Assembly: GCA_003049485.1 (NCBI GenBank)
Contig: PYST01000593.1
Coordinates: 1 to 13,493, forward strand
DNA: 13,493 bases
Reading direction: 5' to 3'
From: Ophioceras dolichostomum
Lineage: Eukaryota; Ascomycota; Sordariomycetes; Magnaporthales; Ophioceraceae
Shown here one piece after another: positions 7,089 through 13,493 of this stretch (position 1 is the stretch's first letter; every line of letters starts with the position of its first letter). The notes below the pieces were generated by a model. The model was given only the letters and a program-made list of their open reading frames with translations, had not been told where the DNA came from and made no database searches. Made by a program: the position numbers and the translations under genes.

Positions 7089-10000
7089 ATGTCCTCCAGC
7101 CCGTGCAGCAAAGCTCAAGCCAAGCAGCTCATCAGCGACATCAACGCTGATCGCGGACTCGTCAACAATGCCACCCTGGAAACCCTCAAGAGGCGGGGTC
7201 TCAAGGATGCCGAATATGCCGCCCGAGCCGTGAGGGCACGGGCTGGCAGATCAGTCAAGACGTAAGAATGAGTTTGAGCACTGTCGAGCTGTCCTAGTCC
7301 CCATCTTGGGTAATATCCCAATTGCTAACGCGAAGTCTTGTGGTTTCGCTCTGCTACGTCCAGCTGGCTCGAGAAACTGGACACCGACGCGACTCGGTGC
7401 GTGTACGAGATGCTCCGCAATGCGGACAGAAACCACCGCAGCGCAACGGAAGACACCACAATTTCAAGACCGCGCGTACGATTCTGCCTGCACGCAGATC
7501 GTCTGTCTATAGAAAGCACGGAGGACCCCCTCACAGAGGACCAGTTACGATCGATCTGCGACATGGAGCCACGCTCCGAGGGACAGGAATCGGCGACCCA
7601 GCCTTTAGCTGGCTACTCGGGCCTTGGCTTTCGGACGGCTTTCACAGTCTCTAGAGAGGTCAGAGTCTACTCGGGCCACCTCTGCTTCAGCCTCGAGCAC
7701 CAAGGTAGCGACGACGGCTCGGGAATGATATGTCCTGTCTGGCGAAACCAGCCAGAGGTCCGGGAGTCGGGCCCGCTAACCCATATCCACATGTTCTTAC
7801 ACAACTGGGACCACGCGGCCGGGAAGAGCAGGAGCAGTCGGGCCGCTGTCCTCAGCCAAGTGCAGGAGATCCCTGCCACCGTTCTATTATTCCTCAACAA
7901 AGTCGAACAGATTGACATCGAGATTTATGACGGCGATAGGCTAGAGCTGCACCGATCACTGTCTCGGGTGGTTTCAGATGGTGGCCGGCGCATCGCTCTT
8001 ACAACAACCGCCCGAGAGCACCAGCAGAAGCCGATGGTGACACGTGAGATCTTCTACACTACCAGATACGTGGCAACCGAGCGCCAAGAAGCTGAAGGCC
8101 ATATCGAGGCCGCCCCGACTAACGAGTTGATGCTGGCCTTTCAACTCGACGAAGCGTCCAAGCCAGTGCCCAGGCACCACGATGCGTTCTCCTTCGCTCC
8201 CCTCGAGCCGATGGGATTCAATGTCAGCCCGACTCTCTACTCGTCTAAGTCGAAGACTTTCGTCACCGTCCAGAGATTTCCCCGTTATATCTAACACTAG
8301 ACTGCACTGCTGTAGTTCATCGTACGCGGCGACTGGGTCACCGGACCCACGGGGCGGGACATCATACAAAGCTCGCCCCAGAACGCAAGGCTGGCTGACA
8401 TGGCAGCGGACGCGTTCGTCCAGGCCGTGCAAGAGCTCAGTATCAACGATCGAGACCCTCTCAGGTATCGCTGGATGGGCTTTTTACCCAAGCAACGCGT
8501 GCACCGGACCAGGAACTACCTCCTGAAGAGATACGCAGTGTGCATCGGGAACTTGCTCCGGACGACGCCGGTGATGATCCCTTTTGGCGAGCCTGGAGAA
8601 AGGAAGGTACTGCGTCGTGTCAACGACATTAGGCCACTGTGGAATAGGCTACGCGATGGAGAAAGAGGACCCCTCGTGGTGGACACCACCATCTGGACCG
8701 CCACCGGGTATCAGTCACATGGTCTAGGCCGGCTTCGCGGGTACGGCCTCGAATCTATGCCCCACTTGGAGCTCCTGGGGTCCATCAAACGAGATCTGAG
8801 CGGGTGCAACTCGGTGATGAAGGCGCCCACCACAAGCTTCGACTGGCATTCGGGTATTGCGAGGATGCTTTGCAACTGGTATCTCGAGGGAAGAGAGGCG
8901 GATACGGAGGAGCTGAGGCGACTGAAGCTGGTGCCTCTGTGCGACGGAAGCTGGGTCGCGGCGACCGATGGGGACATCTACTTCCCCCAGACCGCCGGGG
9001 CGCCGATCCCGCGCGATCTGCCTCATTTACGCCTGGTCCATCCCGCCGCTGCGAGGAATGCAGATCGGCGGCGCCTCTTCGGGTTGTTGGGAGCATCGTG
9101 GCTCTCCGTCGCGACAGTCCGCCGCGCAATCATCGAGAGATACCAGCAGCCGGAGGAGATAATCCGCGAGACAATTACTGTGACAGCGTCGCGGCAACAC
9201 CTCATCTTCCTCTATCTGACCCAGCATTGCTCTAACGAAGACACAGGCGGGTGGTTTGATGAGGGCCGGTTACTTTTTGAAGAGGAGGAGCTTGACGGGA
9301 AGGAGATGGGTGGGGAGCCATATACTGAGGGGGGGGACGATATGGTCGAGGACGACGCGGCGCAATTCAGCGACGACGGCAGCGACGACGACGGTATCGA
9401 TGACGGCGACGATCAGAGCAGAATCATGTGTAAGCTGCATGAGATCGTCTGGCTGTTCGACCAGTTCGGCTCCATGGTGGCGCCTGGCACAGCCGTGTAC
9501 GATCCCACTGCCAACCACCAACACAGCCCTCGACGGCTAATGGGAACCAAAGCTTGCACCTTCCTCTCGAGGCAATACTTCGAAAACCCACCGGGCACTC
9601 CCCATTGTGGGACAGGGTCATGGCCGAAGTGGTTGTCCGCCAGGCTGGGGATCAGAAGAAGGATTCCCCTTGTGACCGCTGGCATGCTCTCTCCGGAATG
9701 TCTCCTGGTTGCCCAAAGACGCCCCGACATGCTTCTTCCCTTTCTGGGATATACCTGGGGGATGGATCGACACCTACTCTTGGCAGAGGAGGAGGCCCTT
9801 TCATCACTAAAAGGTCTCGAAGTCCTCTGTGACGGCGACAGAACATGGCCGCTCGCTCGCACCTATCTGCCGTCATCTCGATCAACACCTCGAATGGGAC
9901 AGGCGGCGTCAACGCTTCGAGAGGCCTGCCTCACCTTCCTCAATCTCGACGGAGGGGATTTCTTTCCATTCCCCAAGCTTTCAGTCAATGCCCCGGACCT

Positions 10001-12231
10001 CTCAGAGATATGGGCCGATCTTGGGCTGATGAAGGAGGATGACATCCACTTCCGCCTCGAGATTCTGAGATGCATGAAAGAGGCATACTCGGATCCGTGC
10101 CGTCTAAGGAAACCACACATGATTCTCGAACTTTACGCCCATATTCATGACATGTGTGCTAGCGCGGGCAGGGGCCGGCGAGGTCGGCCCTCTAAAGCCT
10201 CGACCGCCGCATTCTTGTATGTGATCCACCATCATCATTCCCCTGCGCCCCGTATCCCAATTCGTACGTCGATGTTAGTATGCATCAGCTGACTGTTGGC
10301 CCTGGTACAGGCTATGCGAAGACTTCTTCCGGAGTGGAGATTATGTCTTGATCCCAGGCCAGGGGCTAAAACCCGCCACTTGGGCAGGGCTGCGAGACTG
10401 CTTCTGGAACGCACCAGATAAAGCTGCGGAGATTGCGGGGTGGCACAGATTGGAGGCCCACTACAGTGAATTATGGAGTGGAAGGGGTCGGGAGGCTCTC
10501 AAGCACTTGCACTTCGAATCAGTTCGAAACCTCTTTCGCCAGACGCTTGACGTGGCTGACATGGAGTGGACGCACGTCACGGATGAGCTGCGCAGGATGG
10601 CTCTGGATACCGATTCAGACGATTATGTGGACTCGGAGCGTATCAGAAGGTTGTACGAGCTACTCCAGGCCATGCCCAAGTCGACAGGTGGACGCATGAG
10701 GTGAGTTTCTATCAGAGCGCTCTCAAGTAAGCGGGGGAGAGATAGCGGATCTGTTACTGACGCGGGACTTCCAGATCCACATTCGAGCAGGGTCGGCTCA
10801 TCTACTCGCAGGGCACTCAGCGCTGGCAGGCACCTTCTCAGTGTGCATGGGTCACAGGAGAACCCCCTGATGATGTAAACGGCAAGGTCCGGATCGACCA
10901 CATCTATGAGGCGCACCTGCGAGACTTCTTCGTCCAAGAGCTTGGGGTCCAGCTGCTCGATCGGGATATCGAAGGCTCTACTATCCACGTCTCGAGCCCC
11001 GCGCCGAGTACTCCATTCCGCTGCGTTAGACGACGGCCAAGCACAGACTCAAGCTCAACCACAGCAACCGGCAGCGGCCAATCGACGGTTGAGGACCATG
11101 AGACCCCTCCAACGGATCTGGATGATCCTCTCGAGGATAGTGATGACGAGGTGGAGGACGAGAGCGTGGAGAAAAAGCTCTACAGATGGGTCGCGAAACG
11201 GGCAAAGGCCATCGCTCAGGCTCATCTAGACTTCGAGGCCGAAAACACCGCTTCCTCCGGTCCACCGCCAGAGGACGCGCAGGAAGCTAGCTCTGAAAAA
11301 GTCGAGCACACAGATAGGCACTCCGTGCGGAGAAAAAAGAAGGCAAAAAAGCCAGCCATGGTTGTCGACATTCTCAAGAAGTCGGATAGTAACCAGATCA
11401 TTGGTTCAGCAGGGGAGCTGCTGGTATGTATTCCCCCACGCGTTGCGACCTACATTCACTATCTTTGGGCGTTCTGATCCTGCCACTTACGCATCCACGC
11501 CGGTCTCTGAACAGGTGTACGAAGCGCTCAACAGCCTAGGCCTCCCCAACTTTAGTGAGGCCTGCTGGCAAACCGCCGGCCGATCGCGCGTTGTGGGCGC
11601 GCTGAAACGCTACCGCCACTGGGGGAAGGCGGAGGCGACGCGGAGCCCGGCCGACATTCTGTATTACGACGAGAACGGCGAGCTGACCAGACGCCTCGTG
11701 GCGAGGGGGAAAATGGACGAAACGAGGGTGAGCAGCCAGCTGCAATATAAGATCGAGGTGAAGACGAGTACACAGGCAACACGGGGAGGGAGAGACCGCA
11801 TCAGCCTCACTGCGAGGCAGGGCGAAATGGCAAGTGTGACCGGAAATCCTCCCCCTTTTCGTCGTCCTAGACAGTTTTAGCGCTAACCTAGAGGTTCGGG
11901 TGAGTTTTATCAGATGGACGCGAACACCGACGACGGAACTCCGGGCAAAAGGCTGGAGGTTGTAAATGTAATCTTCCTGGTGTCTAACCTGGGCAACGAG
12001 GACATGCGCCTTGCAGTTCACGTGGACCCCTCTCTCAGGGTGAGAAATGGGGATTGGATATATTTGGGTTCTTCTTGGTCGGTTGGCTCGGACAGCGACA
12101 AGAGTTCAACGAGCCGCAGGCCGAGTCCCGGCACACCGAAGAGTCCCACGCCGAGCTCCAGGCTAAGGCCCAACTCGACTCCGCCGAGGCTGACACTCAG
12201 CAGCCTTGGAGAGCGTCCCGCTGCCGTGTGA
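7089..12231 (+). CDS. NO VEIN/sacsin-like GHKL ATPase domain fused to a C-terminal DUF3883 nuclease-like domain, seven exons
   Basis: Exons: 7089-7261, 7364-8222, 8316-10216, 10311-10700, 10775-11423, 11515-11829 and 11914-12231, about 1534 aa. Five of the six introns (74-102 nt) are GT-AG; the last appears to be GC-AG. All six keep frame. Residues 59-350 resemble sacsin/NO VEIN HATPase: YEMLRNADRN (72-81, N-box), LTEDQLRSICDM (114-125), GYSGLGFRTAF (141-151, G2 box) and VYSGHLCFS. The join at 8222/8316 restores MGFNFIVRGDW, the family's 'GF-FI-(Q)-DF' block. The middle has LVPLCDGSWV (549-558) and GDIYFP (563-568), an acidic tract (about 665-711) and a basic NLS-like RRKKKAKK (1293-1300). 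DUF3883 follows: GSAGE (E1322), ADILYYD (D1371) and IEVKTS (E1405, K1407), a PD-(D/E)XK signature. The tail is S/T/P-rich. Plant NO VEIN and bacterial DUF3883 proteins share these parts; the role here is unknown. Confidence 0.8.
8223..8315 (+). other. Intron 2 of the ATPase/nuclease gene (weak GTCAGC donor)
   Basis: The reading frame continues past this donor to a stop at 8294, so a frame-only prediction would truncate the gene here. Splicing 8222 to 8316 is supported by a CTAAC branch point at 8291-8295, acceptor TGTAG, and restoration of the family block MGFN-FIVRGDW followed by a 630-codon open frame. The donor GTCAGC departs from the GTAAGT/GTATGT type used by most introns of this gene. 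Confidence 0.65.
11830..11913 (+). other. Probable GC-AG intron inside the DUF3883 domain
   Basis: Exon 6 reaches GAAATG and is followed by GCAAGT, the classic donor of the minor GC-AG intron class. A CTAAC branch point is at 11883-11887 and the acceptor ATCAG ends at 11913. The join is phase 0 and brings the beta-strand-like VVNVIFLVSN and HVDPSLRV into the DUF3883 frame. An alternative GTGACC donor six bases later (11836) is also in phase and would add two residues, so the donor choice needs transcript data. Confidence 0.5.
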
Positions 12232-13166
12232 CAATAAGGTCACCCTCCTCTTTCACTTGCCATGCGATCACTTCTTTTCTCATTGGCAGGTGTCACGCTA
12301 ATCACTACTACTATCATGTCATCGGTCTGGCCGGAGACTCTCGCTCACTTAGCCACAGAGCACCATTGCTTTCTTGACGCTTATAGGTTGCAGAAAAAAA
12401 CAAAAAAGGACGTCCTCTCAGGAACATTCTGGGCGCAGAGCCCTCAGCGCTATAACTAAGTGGGGACAGGAATCTAATTATAAAGCGCGGGGTGTCCGCC
12501 GCATATTTTGCCCCCTCAGGTCGTGCGCTGCTGTAACATGGAGAGGTCAGGTGCTAGATACCAGTTATCGGATCTTGTTCTACAAGTGACTGCCGGGCGA
12601 GGAGGCATCCTCTGAGCACGCTGGTTCCTGTTACACGCCCTGAAACGCCGCGTGAATCTAGAACGTGAGCAACAAACAACTACTAGGTAGGTAATTTTAC
12701 GCGAAGCCTGAGGCCGGAGAAACAGCCATAGTGACTCCAGTAGAGCGTGCAGAAACAGAAACACGCCCGGAGCCCGAAGGTGCGTAGAGCGACACATGGT
12801 CGAACAGTCGCCCGCGTGTGGTCCTTCAATGTTAGCGCCACAGTGTAAAAGCTCCATCTCTCCGTCTACTTACCTATCTATCCCCACAAGCGATGTTAAT
12901 ACTAGCCAAGGAAGCAACGTTGTTGGCTTAGGAACTCGGGGTGGACAAACGGCGGGGACATTTCTGGGGAGCACGTCCAAAGCAAACAACGGCGGGGACA
13001 AACTGTGGGACTCTCCAAACTTTAAATTCTTATTCGAACTACGACCGAGCATAAACGCGGCCTTGTCACGCGACCACCTTAGAAATGATTCCCAACGTAT
13101 ATGGAGCGCTGTTTCTGATGGGGCGTGTTCATTCGGCAGGTGATGGCCATAGAATTCATGGAGTGA
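12232..13166. other. Intergenic region downstream of the ATPase/nuclease gene
   Basis: The first few hundred bases would be the 3' untranslated region; AATAAGG at 12231-12237 is a weak polyadenylation-like signal. The plus frames 12262-12459 and 12796-13143 have no recognisable domain. A 13-base direct repeat lies at 12948-12960 and 12988-13000. Confidence 0.5.
12948..13000 (+). repeat. Direct repeat AACGGCGGGGACA, 40 bases apart
   Basis: The 13-mer AACGGCGGGGACA occurs at 12948-12960 and 12988-13000. It is upstream of the second cysteine-rich frame at 13167. It may be a duplicated regulator site or chance; nothing else supports a role. Confidence 0.6.
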
Positions 13167-13493
13167 AGGTCGAGAGGCGCCCCGAAATTCCCTCCTTGCG
13201 GCGGTCCGGGGTATCGGGATGCTGAAGCAGAGATGCGAGATGACCACTGCGAAGGCTCCGGGAAGGTGGTGTGCTCCGTGAATGGAAAGGAGGTCGTATG
13301 CGACAACTGCTGCGGCAGGAAGTGGACTTACATCCCCTGCCGTCCGGACGGTGGAGTGGACAGGCCTCCCGCCGTAATACTAAACCGCGTGGGAGTGGAC
13401 TCTGATGAAGTCGGAACGGGGAAACTAGAGGAACGAGAGTGGCTATTTGCAGGGCATATATCATTTGCCCGGGGGGGGGGGGGGGGGGGGGAG
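13167..13493 (+). pseudogene. Second cysteine-rich, DnaJ-like zinc-motif segment (partial, no start seen)
   Basis: The frame opens after a TGA at 13164-13166 and stays open to the window end, 109 codons. It encodes PPCGGPG (from about 13191), HCEGSGKVVC (13245-13274), then VVCDNCCGRK and a YIPCRPDGG block. The order CDxCxGxK followed by [V/I]PC and R-P-D repeats that of the minus-strand gene at 680-1041 (CDLCQGHK, then WVPCTRPHD). No first exon with a start codon and further CxxC pairs is evident upstream, so it may be a fragment of a family member or an internal exon whose 5' exon I missed. The end runs into the G homopolymer and cannot be judged. Zinc binding is inferred from spacing only. 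Confidence 0.45.
13471..13491 (+). repeat. 21-base G homopolymer at the window end
   Basis: Twenty-one consecutive G residues follow CCC and precede AG at the last two bases of the window. Such a long pure G run is rare in fungal coding DNA and is typical of a sequencing or assembly artefact at a contig edge; a real G-tract is the alternative. It would force poly-glycine on the frame above. Confidence 0.95.

Noticed and set aside
12262..12459. 65-codon frame with a hydrophobic, signal-peptide-like start
   Set aside because: It lies in the presumed 3' untranslated region of the ATPase/nuclease gene, has one cysteine only, and no other sign of being a secreted effector.
1..13493. CRISPR array, rRNA, tRNA cluster or bacterial operon
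   Set aside because: No regularly spaced repeats, no rRNA-like sequence and no Shine-Dalgarno-led gene runs were seen; the intron-rich genes are eukaryotic.

Overview
The window looks like nuclear DNA of a filamentous ascomycete (Pezizomycotina; my best guess is a Sordariomycete). Three genes carry short introns, mostly 74-109 nt, with GTATGT/GTAAGC/GTGAGT donors and CTAAC or CTGAC branch points. Start codons sit behind pyrimidine-rich leaders, and there is a fungal pogo/Fot1-type transposase end and a DUF1996 secreted protein. No bacterial signals (operons, Shine-Dalgarno sites) were seen. All functional calls come from reading motifs by eye; no database search was run.

Layout. (1) 1-368: the 3' end of a Fot1/pogo-like DNA transposon, namely the transposase C-terminus and a putative terminal repeat ending beside a TA. 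(2) 680-1041, minus strand: a two-exon gene for a tiny cysteine-rich, DnaJ-zinc-finger-like protein (85 aa). Its upstream region holds two perfect hairpins and two CACGTG boxes in mirror order. (3) About 1300-3670: no convincing gene; it holds a possible weathered LTR and scattered hairpins. (4) 3674-5038, minus strand: a four-exon secreted DUF1996 protein (359 aa). (5) 5039-7088: a shared intergenic region between divergent genes. (6) 7089-12231, plus strand: a seven-exon gene of about 1534 aa, the main content of the window. It has a sacsin/NO VEIN-like GHKL-ATPase-type N-terminus, a long middle region with an acidic tract, and a C-terminal DUF3883 domain with an apparently complete PD-(D/E)XK nuclease signature. 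(7) 12232-13166: no gene recognised. (8) 13167-13493, plus strand: a reading frame running off the window that encodes a second cysteine-rich segment resembling gene (2). It ends in a 21-G homopolymer that may be a contig or assembly edge.

The genes do not form an evident pathway. The most interesting combination is the NO VEIN-like ATPase/nuclease fusion, whose ATP-binding motifs look eroded while the nuclease motif looks intact. It lies between two relatives of a small Zn-ribbon family and near transposon remains. This resembles an accessory, fast-evolving locus. A role in conflict or nucleic-acid surveillance is an inference from domain architecture only.
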